Below, in pieces: positions 26,729 to 36,082 of a DNA stretch of 64,000 nucleotides. The DNA is taken from NCBI GenBank assembly GCA_023231005.1, contig JALNWG010000002.1, positions 123,659 to 187,658 of the forward strand. The letters are read 5' to 3'. The notes under the pieces were generated by a model, which did no database searches, was not told where the DNA came from, and saw nothing but the letters and a program-made list of their open reading frames with translations. The DNA comes from Bacteroidales bacterium. Its GTDB lineage: Bacteria; Bacteroidota; Bacteroidia; Bacteroidales; FEN-979. The position numbers and the translations under genes are program-made. Each line of letters begins with the position of its first letter. The stretch's first letter is position 1.

Positions 26729-27772
26729 ATGGAAAAATCGTTGAAGAGTATATATGTTTTCACACTCCTGCTTGCGTTTCTTTTTACCTCTTGCGGTAAT
26801 GGAAAAAATCAACAGGGTACCCGGCAAAATGCCACTCAGGTGGTTGAAGGTTTTATTGTAAAACCATCTTTGCTTGAACCTACAATTACTGTTTCAGGAA
26901 CCTTAAAATCGTTCGAGGAAACAGTGCTGATGCCCGATATTTCAGGCCGTGTAGTGATGATCAATCTCCCGGAAGGAAAATTTATTAAAAAAGGCACCTT
27001 ATTGGTTAAACTTTTCGACGCTGACCTCCAGGCCAGCCTTCGTAAATTGCAAACACAACTGGAAATCGCTCGCCAAACCAAGAAACGGCAGGCTGAACTT
27101 CTCACCGTTAGCGGCATCAGTGAACTTGAATATGATCAAACCACCCTTCAGGTTAATGCCATCAGCGACGATATCGAAGTACTCAAGGCCCAAATCAGCA
27201 AAACGGAGGTTCTTGCTCCTTACGACGGAGTGATCGGGCTAAGAAACATCAGCCTGGGAACCCAGGTAACCCCAAGTACTCCGCTTACCACAATCCGCGA
27301 TGCCAACCATCTCAAACTTGACTTCAGTGTTCCTGAAAAATACAGTCAGGATATTTATGACGGCAAGATGATCAGTTTTTCAGTTCAGGGTGCCGATACC
27401 TCTTTCCCTGCCCATATTATGGCTGCGGAAAATGGAATCGAAGCTGCTACCCGTAACCTGCGGGTGCGTGCCGTGGTAAACGGACAGTTTTCCGAACTCC
27501 GGCCCGGAGTCTTTGCAACGGTTGAAGTACCCCTCGCTATCATCCCGGATGCCTTGATGATTCCTACCCAATCTGTGATCCCTCAGGAACGTAATAAGAA
27601 AGTCATTGTGGCACGCAATGGAAAAGCTCTTTTTGTAACCATCCTGACAGGAACACGACGATCAAAAGACATAGAGGTTGTTTCGGGGCTGAATGCCGGT
27701 GATACAATCGTGACCACAGGAATTCTTTTCCTGCGACCCAACTCCATTCTGAAATTTTCAAAAATTCATTGA
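26729..27772 (+). CDS. RND efflux periplasmic adaptor (membrane fusion lipoprotein)
   Basis: A 347-residue HlyD/AcrA-type adaptor. The ATG at 26729 gives a lipoprotein signal ending FTSC, so it is anchored to a membrane. In order: a beta strand and lipoyl half (MPDISGRVVMINLPEGKFIKKGTLLVKL), a short helical hairpin (about 105-155), the second lipoyl half (EVLAPYDGVIGLRNISLGTQVTP), a beta-barrel, and the membrane-proximal domain. It bridges the pump and the TolC channel. The next gene's ATG is 32 bases past the stop, and the ORF overlaps if an upstream TTG is used. The substrate cannot be inferred. Confidence 0.93.
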   Translation: MEKSLKSIYVFTLLLAFLFTSCGNGKNQQGTRQNATQVVEGFIVKPSLLEPTITVSGTLKSFEETVLMPDISGRVVMINLPEGKFIKKGTLLVKLFDADLQASLRKLQTQLEIARQTKKRQAELLTVSGISELEYDQTTLQVNAISDDIEVLKAQISKTEVLAPYDGVIGLRNISLGTQVTPSTPLTTIRDANHLKLDFSVPEKYSQDIYDGKMISFSVQGADTSFPAHIMAAENGIEAATRNLRVRAVVNGQFSELRPGVFATVEVPLAIIPDALMIPTQSVIPQERNKKVIVARNGKALFVTILTGTRRSKDIEVVSGLNAGDTIVTTGILFLRPNSILKFSKIH

Positions 27773-27804
27773 TCCCGCCGGGAATATCTGATAAAACTGG
27801 TCTC

Positions 27805-30800
27805 ATGACAATATCCGATTTTGCGTTAAAACACCCGGTTACCTCTATCGTAATGAGCCTCGTCATCATTTTGTTCGGTGTTGTGGGCTTTACTTCCCTT
27901 GGAGTACGTCTATATCCTGCAATAGACCCACCTACCATCAATGTTCAGACAACCTATACCGGTGCAAATCCCGAGATCATTGAATCGCAAATTACCGAAC
28001 CACTTGAAAAAGCCATAAACGGGATTGAGGGCATTAAATCAATCTCTTCTTCCTCCTCCACAGGAAGCAGTACCATTGTGGTGGAGTTCAATGTGGGCGC
28101 TGATCTTGAAAAAGCGGCCAACGATGTACGGGATAAAACATCCCAGGCCGCCAGAAGCCTCCCTCAGGATATCGATGCTCCACCGGTAGTAAGTAAAGCC
28201 GATGCCAATTCCGACCCCATCATCACCGTTGCCGTTCAGAGCACCACCATGAATGCTCTCGAACTCAGCGATTATGCCGAAAATGTTCTGATGGAAAAAC
28301 TCCAGACCATCCCCGGAGTGAGTTCTGTAGCCCTGTTCGGACAGAAACGTCCGGCTATGCGTCTATGGCTTAATCCCGATCGGATGGCCGCTTATAATCT
28401 CACAGCTCAAGATATCAACCAGGCCCTGGAAAAAGAAAACGTGGAACTCCCCAGCGGTAAAGTCCGTGGAAAAAACACTGAGCTGATCGTAAAAACATTT
28501 GGAAGACTGGTTACCGAGGACGATTTCAACAACATTATTATCCGTCAAACCAACGATCAGGTAATCCGCTTAAGTGATATCGGGGAAGCCATCCTGGGTC
28601 CTGAAAATGAAGAGACCCAGGTCAAACTAAACGGATCGGAAGGAATCAGTCTGGCGCTTATCCCTCTGCCCGGTGCCAACCATATCGAAATTGCCGATGA
28701 ATTTTACAAACGGTTCAACCAGATTCAAAAAGAGATGCCGGCCGGAATGAAACTGGATATCGGCTATGATAAAACCAAATTTGTAAGACAATCGGTAAAA
28801 GATGTCGGAGAAACCTTGATCATTACCATTTCGCTGGTCATACTTATTGTCTTCCTGTTTTTTCGGAACTGGGTGATCGCCATACGGCCTCTGCTCGACA
28901 TTCCGGTATCACTCATCGGTTCCTTTTTTATCATGTATGTTTTCGGTTTTTCCGTGAATGTGCTGACCATGCTCGCCGTTGTCCTTGCCACCGGGCTTGT
29001 AGTTGACGACGGGATTGTAGTTACCGAGAACATCTTTAAAAAAATCGAACTCGGGATGGATAAATGGGCAGCAGCTTTTTCAGGGACTCGTGAAATTCTC
29101 TTTGCCGTCATTTCTACCTCTTTTACCCTGGCCATCGTTTTCATCCCCGTTATCTTCCTCAGCGGATTTACCGGTAGGCTTTTTCGTGAATTCGGAATTG
29201 TGGTGGCCGGAGCTGTCCTTATCTCGGCCTTTGTTTCGCTAACCCTTACTCCCGTCCTTAATATCAAGTTGGGTGGCAGCCTTTCGCGGCACTCCCGGTT
29301 CTATGAAGCTACCGAGCCTTTTTTTGCAGGCTTAGATAAAATTTACAGGAAGACCTTAGCAATTTTTATCCGGAAAAAATATCTTACTTTCCTTATCCTT
29401 GGAGGTTGCATCACGTTGATCCTTGTTCTGGGAAGCACCCTGAAATCGGAACTAGCTCCGCTGGAGGATCACAGCATCATCCGAACCAGCGTAACTGCTC
29501 CCGAAGGAACCGATTTTGATTATATGCAAAACCTTATGGACAGGATATCACAAATGGTGATGGACAGCGTTCCTGAAGGACGGCTTATTTTCGCCAGAAC
29601 AGCTACCGGATCGAGCGCCACAACCAATACGGGGGGGATGAATATTTTTCTTTCTGAACCCAATGAACGAAAAGCTACCCAGCAGCAAATTTATGACCGG
29701 CTTATCAAACTTTATAAAAAATTCCCTGAAGCGCGTATTATTCCAAACCAGGAACAAACAATTTCCACTTCCCTCTCAGGCGGATCTCAATTACCAGTCC
29801 AATTCGTGTTACAGAACCTTGATTTTGAAAAACTCCAGAAATTCGTCCCCAGGTTTCTTGAAGAAGCAAGAAAAGACAGTATTTTCGGGAATGTGGATGT
29901 CAATCTGAAATTCAACAAACCGGAACTGAACCTTACAGTAGACCGTCTTAAAGCAACCGACCTGGGTGTCAATGTAATGGATATATCCAATACCCTTCAG
30001 TTCGCCATGAGCGGTCGTAGGTACGACTATTTTCTCAGGAACGGGAAACAGTATTATGTGATCGGTCAGGTTGACCGTCCTTCCCGTAGTGAACCTTCCA
30101 ATATCACTTCCCTTTATGTGAGGAACAATAACGGAACCCTGATCCAACTCGATAATCTGGTTAAAATGGAGGAAAACAGCAGCCCTCCTACTTTGTATCA
30201 TTTCAACCGGTTCAAGTCGGCCACGGTTTCTGCTTCGCTTGCCAGTGGGCATACATTGGGTGAAGGAATTACTGAAATGCAGAAGATTTCTAAAAAAGTA
30301 TTGGACGAATCCTTCCAGACTTCTTTGCTTGGGCCTTCCCGCGATTTTAATGAAAGCAGCTCCAACATCTCTTTTGCATTGGTGTTAGCCCTCATCCTGA
30401 TCTATCTTATCCTGGCAGCCCAGTTCGAGAGCTTCCTCGACCCGTTCATTATCATGATGACTGTACCGCTTGCCATGGCAGGGGCTCTTTTGAGTCTCTG
30501 GATTACCGGAAATACACTCAACATCTTTTCAGAAATCGGAATGATCATGCTGATCGGGATTGTCACCAAAAACGGGATCCTGATTGTGGAATTCGCAAAC
30601 CAAAAGCGGAAAACCGGATTGGTCAAAGCGGAAGCAGCCTTTGAAGCAGCAGCAGCCCGTCTTCGCCCCATTCTGATGACCTCTCTTGCTACCGTTTTCG
30701 GAGCATTACCGATTGCCCTTGCCCTTGGTGCCGGTTCCTCAAGTCGTGTTCCGCTTGGTGTGGTTGTGGTTGGGGGATTGCTCTTTGCCCTGATCCTCAC

Positions 30801-30888
30801 GCTGTTTGTTATCCCCACCTTGTACATCCTGATGGCAAGTAAAAAAAACAGGGAAGAAATCATCGACCCGACAGAAATTGCAAAATGA
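27805..30888 (+). CDS. RND efflux pump, HAE-1 type inner-membrane transporter
   Basis: A 1027-residue AcrB/MexB-like proton antiporter. Start chosen at the ATG at 27805 (MTISDFALKHPVTS), where TM1 begins as in the family. It has the duplicated layout of six-TM bundles and periplasmic porter/docking domains. The proton-relay pair is in LVVDDGIVVTENI, and the repeat-2 helix carries GIVTKNGILIVEFANQ. The porter loop YPAIDPPTINVQTTYTGA is typical of Bacteroidota hydrophobe/amphiphile pumps. Its stop overlaps the ATG of the TolC gene (ATGA). Confidence 0.95.
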   Translation: MTISDFALKHPVTSIVMSLVIILFGVVGFTSLGVRLYPAIDPPTINVQTTYTGANPEIIESQITEPLEKAINGIEGIKSISSSSSTGSSTIVVEFNVGADLEKAANDVRDKTSQAARSLPQDIDAPPVVSKADANSDPIITVAVQSTTMNALELSDYAENVLMEKLQTIPGVSSVALFGQKRPAMRLWLNPDRMAAYNLTAQDINQALEKENVELPSGKVRGKNTELIVKTFGRLVTEDDFNNIIIRQTNDQVIRLSDIGEAILGPENEETQVKLNGSEGISLALIPLPGANHIEIADEFYKRFNQIQKEMPAGMKLDIGYDKTKFVRQSVKDVGETLIITISLVILIVFLFFRNWVIAIRPLLDIPVSLIGSFFIMYVFGFSVNVLTMLAVVLATGLVVDDGIVVTENIFKKIELGMDKWAAAFSGTREILFAVISTSFTLAIVFIPVIFLSGFTGRLFREFGIVVAGAVLISAFVSLTLTPVLNIKLGGSLSRHSRFYEATEPFFAGLDKIYRKTLAIFIRKKYLTFLILGGCITLILVLGSTLKSELAPLEDHSIIRTSVTAPEGTDFDYMQNLMDRISQMVMDSVPEGRLIFARTATGSSATTNTGGMNIFLSEPNERKATQQQIYDRLIKLYKKFPEARIIPNQEQTISTSLSGGSQLPVQFVLQNLDFEKLQKFVPRFLEEARKDSIFGNVDVNLKFNKPELNLTVDRLKATDLGVNVMDISNTLQFAMSGRRYDYFLRNGKQYYVIGQVDRPSRSEPSNITSLYVRNNNGTLIQLDNLVKMEENSSPPTLYHFNRFKSATVSASLASGHTLGEGITEMQKISKKVLDESFQTSLLGPSRDFNESSSNISFALVLALILIYLILAAQFESFLDPFIIMMTVPLAMAGALLSLWITGNTLNIFSEIGMIMLIGIVTKNGILIVEFANQKRKTGLVKAEAAFEAAAARLRPILMTSLATVFGALPIALALGAGSSSRVPLGVVVVGGLLFALILTLFVIPTLYILMASKKNREEIIDPTEIAK

Positions 30889-32198
30889 CGCGATCTTCCA
30901 TGAAAAAAAACAATATCGTCTTCCTCCTCCTGATGCTCAGCGGTATTTCCGGCCTAGGACAGTCACTTCTGACTGTTGAGGATGCCATCGGGATGGCAAT
31001 GAAACAAAACTACGATATCCTTATTTCCCATACCGCTGCCCGTATCAATTCGGTCAATAATACCGCCGGAAATGCCGGAATGCTTCCAGATATAGAACTC
31101 AATGCTTCCAATCTTTTTTCCCTCAACAATGTCTCTTCTGATTTATCAAGCGGAAACAAGATTACCTCAACAGATGCAAATTCAAATTCATTCTCCACCA
31201 GTGTTGGTTTGAACTGGACCTTGTTTGACGGAGGAAAGATGTTCATCACCAAGAAAAAACTTGACGAAATTCAAACACTTGGCGAAATCCAATTCAAAGA
31301 TAAAGTGATGCAAACGCTCTATCAGGTAATTCTGGCATATTATGAAGTGGTAAGGCAAAAACAACAACTCACTTCCATTAACGAAGTGATCCGCTATAAT
31401 AAAGAACGGGTCAATATCCTGCAAGCTAGTTTTAACGCAGGACTTGTCCCAAAAACAGATCTTCTGCAATCGCAGGTTGACCTGAATGTTTTCCTGGAAG
31501 ATGCCATCGTTCAACAAACCGTGATCCTGAACTCGAAAAGAACGCTCAATCAATGGCTCTGCCGGAATGCGGATGTTCCCTTTGAAGTGGTTGACTCCAT
31601 TGAACTCAATTACATCCCTGATAGCGCTGATCTGAACAAAAAAATCTTTTCACAAAACACACAGATACTCAGTTCCCAGAAACAAGTCGATGTGAGCAGC
31701 CTTGCGATCCGTGAATTTTCAGCCCAACGTTACCCCTGGCTCTCTCTTTCAGCCGGCTATAATTTTCAGCTAAGCAACAATACAGCCAGTACCGTATTAA
31801 AAAACAGGACATTCGGACCACAGATCGGAGGTTCATTCAACTTACCAATCTTTTATGGAGGATCTATCAGTCGCCAGGTCCGTGTTGCCAGGCTCCAGCT
31901 TCAAAGTGATCAATTCGGACTTGAAAACATCAAAACTGCCGTAAACACCCAGTTGCAAAACGCCCTTTCTGATTACCAACATGCCATTCAACTTCTTTCA
32001 TTAGAGAAAAACAATACCCTGCTGGCCAGAGAGAACCTGACCATTGCCATGCACCGTTTGCGACTGGGACAAACCACCGCCCTTGAAGTCCGACAGGCAG
32101 AGGAAAGCTATATCCAGTCGCTGACAAGAAACATCCAGTTCGCTTATACTGCAAAAGTGGCCGAGACCAAACTCAAACAACTTATCTCAGCTCTTTAA
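30885..32198 (+). CDS. TolC-family outer-membrane efflux channel
   Basis: A 437-residue protein with a signal peptide ending GLGQ and two OEP repeats rich in long helices (LLTVEDAIGMAMKQNYDILIS; DLLQSQVDLNVFLEDA; LGQTTALEVRQAEESY). It completes the tripartite efflux pump. The ATG at 30885 overlaps the pump stop as ATGA, suggesting translational coupling; the ATG at 30900 (MKKNN) would give a more usual signal peptide and is the alternative. Confidence 0.93.
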   Translation: MTRSSMKKNNIVFLLLMLSGISGLGQSLLTVEDAIGMAMKQNYDILISHTAARINSVNNTAGNAGMLPDIELNASNLFSLNNVSSDLSSGNKITSTDANSNSFSTSVGLNWTLFDGGKMFITKKKLDEIQTLGEIQFKDKVMQTLYQVILAYYEVVRQKQQLTSINEVIRYNKERVNILQASFNAGLVPKTDLLQSQVDLNVFLEDAIVQQTVILNSKRTLNQWLCRNADVPFEVVDSIELNYIPDSADLNKKIFSQNTQILSSQKQVDVSSLAIREFSAQRYPWLSLSAGYNFQLSNNTASTVLKNRTFGPQIGGSFNLPIFYGGSISRQVRVARLQLQSDQFGLENIKTAVNTQLQNALSDYQHAIQLLSLEKNNTLLARENLTIAMHRLRLGQTTALEVRQAEESYIQSLTRNIQFAYTAKVAETKLKQLISAL

Positions 32199-32216
32199 TT
32201 GTTACCAATTTCTCTT

Positions 32217-32248
32217 TTTGCATTTCCCTGCCAGAGTTTGTATATTTG
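32217..32248 (+). promoter_or_regulatory. Consensus promoter, TTTG-N20-TAtaTTTG
   Basis: TTTG at 32217-32220 and TATATTTG at 32241-32248, spaced by 20 bases, match both elements. The -7 ends 29 bases before the ATG at 32278, so the kinase-like gene is not part of the efflux operon. Confidence 0.7.
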
Positions 32249-32277
32249 TATATCATCCATCCCAAAAAGGAAGAACT

Positions 32278-32967
32278 ATGGAAAATCTCTTGCGTATATA
32301 CATCGAACGGGCTTTGCGCGAACCGGAAATCTTAAAAGTCCCCGGTTCAGGGCCTGTTGTGACCATTTCCAGGGAGTATGGCTGTCCATCAAAACCTATT
32401 GGGCAGTCACTCACCGAAACGCTGAATAAAATACCCAGAGAGGCCCATTTATCCAAATGGCGATTCATCAACAAGGAAGTGGTGGAATCGGCCGCGCAGG
32501 AACTAAACCTGCAGACCAATGATCTTAATTACTTTATGAGTGGGGTGGGAAAAGGATTCCTTGAGGATATCATGGTTTCATTTACCTCCGGATATGTCAG
32601 CAATCCTCGCATCCGGCATACAATTACCAATATTGTCATGGCAATGGCTCAACACGGATATTTCGTCATAGCCGGAAGAGGAAGTGTGGGAGTGCTATAC
32701 AGAAAACCCAACACCTTACATGTCCGGCTGCAAGCCCCTCTTGAATGGAGAATTCCGGAAATCTGCAAACTTCTTCAGGTAAATGAAAAGGAAGCGGTAA
32801 AAATAGCCTACGACACGGATAAAAAAAGAATGGCCCTGATCGAACTGATGTCTGGCCACAAATACAATCCTTACCTTTTTGACCTTATTATCAACTGCAG
32901 TACCCTTGGACAGCAAGAGATTGTTGAAACAATTATCGGAACCATGCAAGCAAAAAAAATGATCTGA
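32278..32967 (+). CDS. Cytidylate kinase-like P-loop protein
   Basis: A 229-residue protein of the cytidylate-kinase-like family common in Bacteroidota. The segment VVTISREYGCPSKPIGQSL takes the place of the Walker A strand-loop (T-I-S-R-E-x-G-x-x-x-x-x-I-G). FVIAGRGSVGVL matches the V-I-x-G-R-G loop, and the basic R/K region lies near EWRIPEICK and DTDKKRM. Reported family proteins phosphorylate nucleotides, but the classical GxxGxGK Walker A is absent, so the activity is uncertain. An AAGGAA tract eight bases ahead supports the ATG at 32278. The next gene follows two bases later. Confidence 0.78.
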   Translation: MENLLRIYIERALREPEILKVPGSGPVVTISREYGCPSKPIGQSLTETLNKIPREAHLSKWRFINKEVVESAAQELNLQTNDLNYFMSGVGKGFLEDIMVSFTSGYVSNPRIRHTITNIVMAMAQHGYFVIAGRGSVGVLYRKPNTLHVRLQAPLEWRIPEICKLLQVNEKEAVKIAYDTDKKRMALIELMSGHKYNPYLFDLIINCSTLGQQEIVETIIGTMQAKKMI

Positions 32968-32969
32968 AC

Positions 32970-34337
32970 ATGCCTATCTTTCGTAAAATTATTCTTACAG
33001 CAGCTCTCTTGTCGGGAATTTCACTTTCTGTTTCTGCCCAACCTTTCACCAATTCCCAAAAAAGGGAACAAGCTGAAAAAATCAAAGAAGCATGCCGTTA
33101 TGCCTGGAAAGGATACCTGCAATATGCACGGGGTTTTGATGCCCTCCAACCCATCAGCAAAACAGGTCATAACTGGTACGCCACCTCCTTTTTAATGACC
33201 CCGCTCGACAGTTATGACACTTTTGTGTTGATGGGGCTCAAGCCCGAAGCAGAAACCGCCAAAGAGATAGTCCTATCGAAAATGAATTTTGATGTGGACC
33301 AGGAAATTCAGCTCTTTGAGATCAACATCCGGCTACTGGGCGGATTACTTTCAGGGTATGAACTATCGGGAGATCCCCGATTCCTTAATCTGGCTAAAGA
33401 CTTGGGAAGGCGGTTATTACCTGCTTTTAACTCCCCAACCGGGATGCCATACCGGTATGTTAATCTGAAAACAGGACAGACCCGCGATGCACAAAGCAAC
33501 CCGGCTGAGATTGGGACCTATTTACTGGAATTCGGTAAACTGACCCAATATACCGGAGATACTGTCTATTACCGGGTAGCAAAAAAAGCGGCTTTTGAAA
33601 TATTTAAACGCCGGAGTGATCTTGATCTCGTCGGGACCATCATCGATGTAAATACGGGGGAATGGAAAAATACAGAATGCCAGATCGGTGCCCGGATTGA
33701 TTCCTATTTTGAATATCTCTTCAAGGCATGGTTGCTATTTGGAGATGAAGAATGCTACCAGGCCTGGATAATCCATAATAAATCGATCAAAAAATATCTC
33801 TTTCAGGAAGTACCTTCGGGGGCTTATTTTACCCGGGTAGATATGAAATCGGGCAAAGAAACCCATTCCAACTATGGAGCCCTGGATGCTTTTTACGCGG
33901 GGATCCTGACCCTTTCGGGCGATGTAGAGACAGCCCGGAAAATACAAAAGGGAAATTTCTATATGTGGAAAAAGTTCAATCTTGAACCCGAAGAATTCAA
34001 TTTCCGGACCGATTCGGTGCTTTATCCCCAATATCCCTTACGGCCCGAAAATATTGAAAGTTGTTTCTACCTGTACCGGCAAACCAAAGATCCCGAATAT
34101 CTCCGGATGGGACAACGCATGATCAACGACATCCTTGAAAAATGCAAGACCGATGCCGGCTACGCGGAGATGAAAGACGTAACTAAGCTGGAACTGTCCG
34201 ATTCGATGGAGAGTTTCTTTATCGCCGAAACCTTAAAATACGCCTACCTGTTATTTTCGCCGGAATCTAAGCTCGATCTGAATAAAGTGGTGTTCAATAC
34301 GGAGGCACACCCGTTGCAGAGAAAGATTTCAGATTGA
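32970..34337 (+). CDS. Glycoside hydrolase family 47 (alpha-1,2-mannosidase-like), exported
   Basis: A 455-residue protein with a signal peptide (1-23, ending VSAQ). An (alpha/alpha)7-barrel is implied by repeated amphipathic helices. GH47 signatures are: ISKTGHNWYATSFLMTPLDSYDT near the N-terminus, GARIDSYFEYLFKAW, the RPENIES box with Glu360 and Glu363, and the invariant C-terminal VFNTEAHPL whose Thr444 binds calcium through its main and side chain. Family members are inverting alpha-mannosidases trimming high-mannose N-glycans in eukaryotes; bacterial members are less common. It starts two bases after the kinase-like gene and is probably co-transcribed with it. Substrate inferred only from the family. 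Confidence 0.87.
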   Translation: MPIFRKIILTAALLSGISLSVSAQPFTNSQKREQAEKIKEACRYAWKGYLQYARGFDALQPISKTGHNWYATSFLMTPLDSYDTFVLMGLKPEAETAKEIVLSKMNFDVDQEIQLFEINIRLLGGLLSGYELSGDPRFLNLAKDLGRRLLPAFNSPTGMPYRYVNLKTGQTRDAQSNPAEIGTYLLEFGKLTQYTGDTVYYRVAKKAAFEIFKRRSDLDLVGTIIDVNTGEWKNTECQIGARIDSYFEYLFKAWLLFGDEECYQAWIIHNKSIKKYLFQEVPSGAYFTRVDMKSGKETHSNYGALDAFYAGILTLSGDVETARKIQKGNFYMWKKFNLEPEEFNFRTDSVLYPQYPLRPENIESCFYLYRQTKDPEYLRMGQRMINDILEKCKTDAGYAEMKDVTKLELSDSMESFFIAETLKYAYLLFSPESKLDLNKVVFNTEAHPLQRKISD

Positions 34338-34338
34338 C

Positions 34339-34476
34339 GATATCAATGTGCGGAAGTTATCAGCTGAAGAAACTGAAGAGAAGAGCATGTTGATATCAAT
34401 CAATGACGGCATAAAGAGTGGATTGCTTGACGATGAAGAAAAATCTGCATATATCAGCAACCTTAGGGCAATTTGA
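34339..34476 (+). other. Possible decayed short ORF between GH47 and helicase genes
   Basis: The only open stretch in this 191-base gap, in a different frame from GH47, reads about 45 residues (core SAEETEEKSMLISINDG, then KSGLLDDEEKSAYISNL) and ends in TGA at 34474-34476. The composition looks protein-like and acidic, but the only starts are a GTG at 34348 and an ATG for 29 residues. It may be a remnant or a chance reading frame. Confidence 0.22.
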
Positions 34477-34503
34477 TCATCGATATGATAACCCGATATT
34501 GTG

Positions 34504-34511
34504 TACCTTTG
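34504..34511 (+). promoter_or_regulatory. Promoter (-7 element) of the DEAD-box helicase gene
   Basis: TACCTTTG ends 17 bases before the GTG start at 34529 and is followed by GC, as at other strong promoters here. A short, AT-rich leader of about ten bases is implied. Confidence 0.6.
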
Positions 34512-34528
34512 CTATTTAATATAAACGA

Positions 34529-35731
34529 GTGACATTTAGCGATTTTAATTTTGAACCGCGGTTGATTGAGGGGATTGAAGCCCTGGGGTACCAAACCGCC
34601 ACCCCAATCCAGGAACAAGCAATTCCAATTATTTTATCCGGAAGGGATATCATCGGGTCGGCACAGACTGGAACCGGAAAAACAGCCGCATTTTTATTGC
34701 CCATTATCCAGAAGATTCTGATAACGCCCCACGATGATGCCATCAAGGCGCTGATCATTGTGCCAACCCGTGAACTGGCCACCCAGATCGACCAACAAAT
34801 GGAAGGGCTTTCGTACTTTACCCCGATCAGCTCCATCCCGGTTTACGGAGGAACCGATGGCGCTTCTTTTGCACGGGAACGGGCCGCGCTGGCAAATGGT
34901 GCCGACATGGTCATTTGTACCCCGGGCCGGATGATCGCCCACCTCAACATGGGATATGTGAACCTTTCCAGTTTACAGTATCTCATTCTTGATGAAGCCG
35001 ACCGGATGCTTGACATGGGTTTTTATGACGACATCCTTAAAATTATTTCATTTATTCCGGCCAAACGGCAAAATCTGCTTTTTGGTGCCACCATGCCCAA
35101 AGAAATGCGGGAACTTGCCCGTAAAATCCTGAAAGATCCAGTGGAAATCAATATTGAAGTCTCCAAACCGGCCGAAAATATTCTTCAGATGGCTTATGTA
35201 GTCTATGAATCCCAAAAAATCCCATTGGTTCAATACCTTTTGAAAGACCAGAACATGCGGAGTATCCTGATCTTCTGTTCTACTAAAAGCAAAACAAAAC
35301 AGGTGAGCGCAGCCCTGAAAAAACTGAATTTGGATGCCGCTGAGATTCATTCAGACCTCGACCAGCCGGCCCGCGAAAAGGTGCTGATGAGCTTCCGAAA
35401 CAAGGAATTATCCATCCTGGTAGCCACCGATATTGTTTCGCGGGGAATCGATATTGAAGACATCGACATGGTGGTTAATTTCGATGTTCCGAACGACGGA
35501 GAAGATTATATTCACCGTATTGGCCGTACCGCACGGGCTAAGGCCAAAGGAGCTGCCATCACGCTGATCGGAGAAAAAGAACAGAGTAAGTTTGCCTCCA
35601 TCGAAAAATTATTGGGAAAACCGGTTTATAAAGGAGCAATTCCAATCCAATTTGGCATCGGGCCTGAATATGCACCCAGATCATCCGGTGGCTCTTCCAG
35701 AAAAGGAACTTTTCGAAAAAAACAACGATAG
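34529..35731 (+). CDS. DEAD-box ATP-dependent RNA helicase (RhlE-like)
   Basis: A 400-residue helicase starting with GTG (TFSDFNFEPRLIEGIEALGY). Motifs in order: Q motif TPIQEQAIP, motif I AQTGTGKT, Ia PTRELATQ, Ib TPGRM, II DEAD, III as GAT (FGATMPKEM) in place of the usual SAT, IV ILIFCSTK, V ATDIVSRGIDIEDID, and VI HRIGRTARA. A short basic tail with Ser/Gly/Arg (SSGGSSRKGTFRKKQR) is typical of RhlE-type proteins that act in ribosome assembly and RNA turnover. The promoter ends 17 bases upstream. A cold-shock gene follows on the same strand with its own promoter, a frequent association with cold adaptation. Confidence 0.94.
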   Translation: MTFSDFNFEPRLIEGIEALGYQTATPIQEQAIPIILSGRDIIGSAQTGTGKTAAFLLPIIQKILITPHDDAIKALIIVPTRELATQIDQQMEGLSYFTPISSIPVYGGTDGASFARERAALANGADMVICTPGRMIAHLNMGYVNLSSLQYLILDEADRMLDMGFYDDILKIISFIPAKRQNLLFGATMPKEMRELARKILKDPVEINIEVSKPAENILQMAYVVYESQKIPLVQYLLKDQNMRSILIFCSTKSKTKQVSAALKKLNLDAAEIHSDLDQPAREKVLMSFRNKELSILVATDIVSRGIDIEDIDMVVNFDVPNDGEDYIHRIGRTARAKAKGAAITLIGEKEQSKFASIEKLLGKPVYKGAIPIQFGIGPEYAPRSSGGSSRKGTFRKKQR

Positions 35732-35755
35732 GATGGATATTTTTATAATATTTTG

Positions 35756-35785
35756 TTGATCTATTAGTTTTTATCCATACCTTTG
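35756..35785 (+). promoter_or_regulatory. Cold-shock gene promoter, TTG-N19-TAccTTTG
   Basis: TTG at 35756-35758 and TACCTTTG at 35778-35785 with a 19-base spacer. The -7 element ends 31 bases before the ATG at 35817. Confidence 0.65.
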
Positions 35786-35816
35786 CAAATATTATATTAA
35801 AAATTAGATTATTATT

Positions 35817-36008
35817 ATGAAAAATGGAAAAGTAAAATTCTTTAATGAGTCAAAAGGATTTGGATTTATTATGGACTCCGAGACAGGCAAAGAATATTTC
35901 GTTCATGCCTCTGGTTTAATTGACCGCATCCGGGAAAATGACGAAGTAACATTCGACCTGACCGAAGGTAAAAAAGGATTAAATGCTGTAAATGTTAAAC
36001 TTGTATAG
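35817..36008 (+). CDS. Cold-shock domain protein
   Basis: A 63-residue single OB-fold protein with the RNP1 motif GFGFI (ESKGFGFIMD) and RNP2-like EYFVHASGL, ending in the usual AVNV strand. Such proteins bind single-stranded nucleic acid and act as RNA chaperones. It is slightly shorter than E. coli CspA (70 residues). It has its own promoter and a clean terminator, so it is monocistronic. Confidence 0.95.
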   Translation: MKNGKVKFFNESKGFGFIMDSETGKEYFVHASGLIDRIRENDEVTFDLTEGKKGLNAVNVKLV

Positions 36009-36034
36009 CTTAACCGAAGACGATTTTAATCTTG

Positions 36035-36069
36035 GAGGCTGTCCCAATCGGACAGCCTCTTTTTTTTTA
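36035..36069 (+). terminator. Intrinsic terminator of the cold-shock gene
   Basis: A perfect 10-pair stem (GAGGCTGTCC/GGACAGCCTC) with a five-base loop followed by nine Ts. It ends 14 bases before the stop of the convergent broken T9SS gene. Confidence 0.93.
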
Positions 36070-36082
36070 TCAAATCAGGTAA

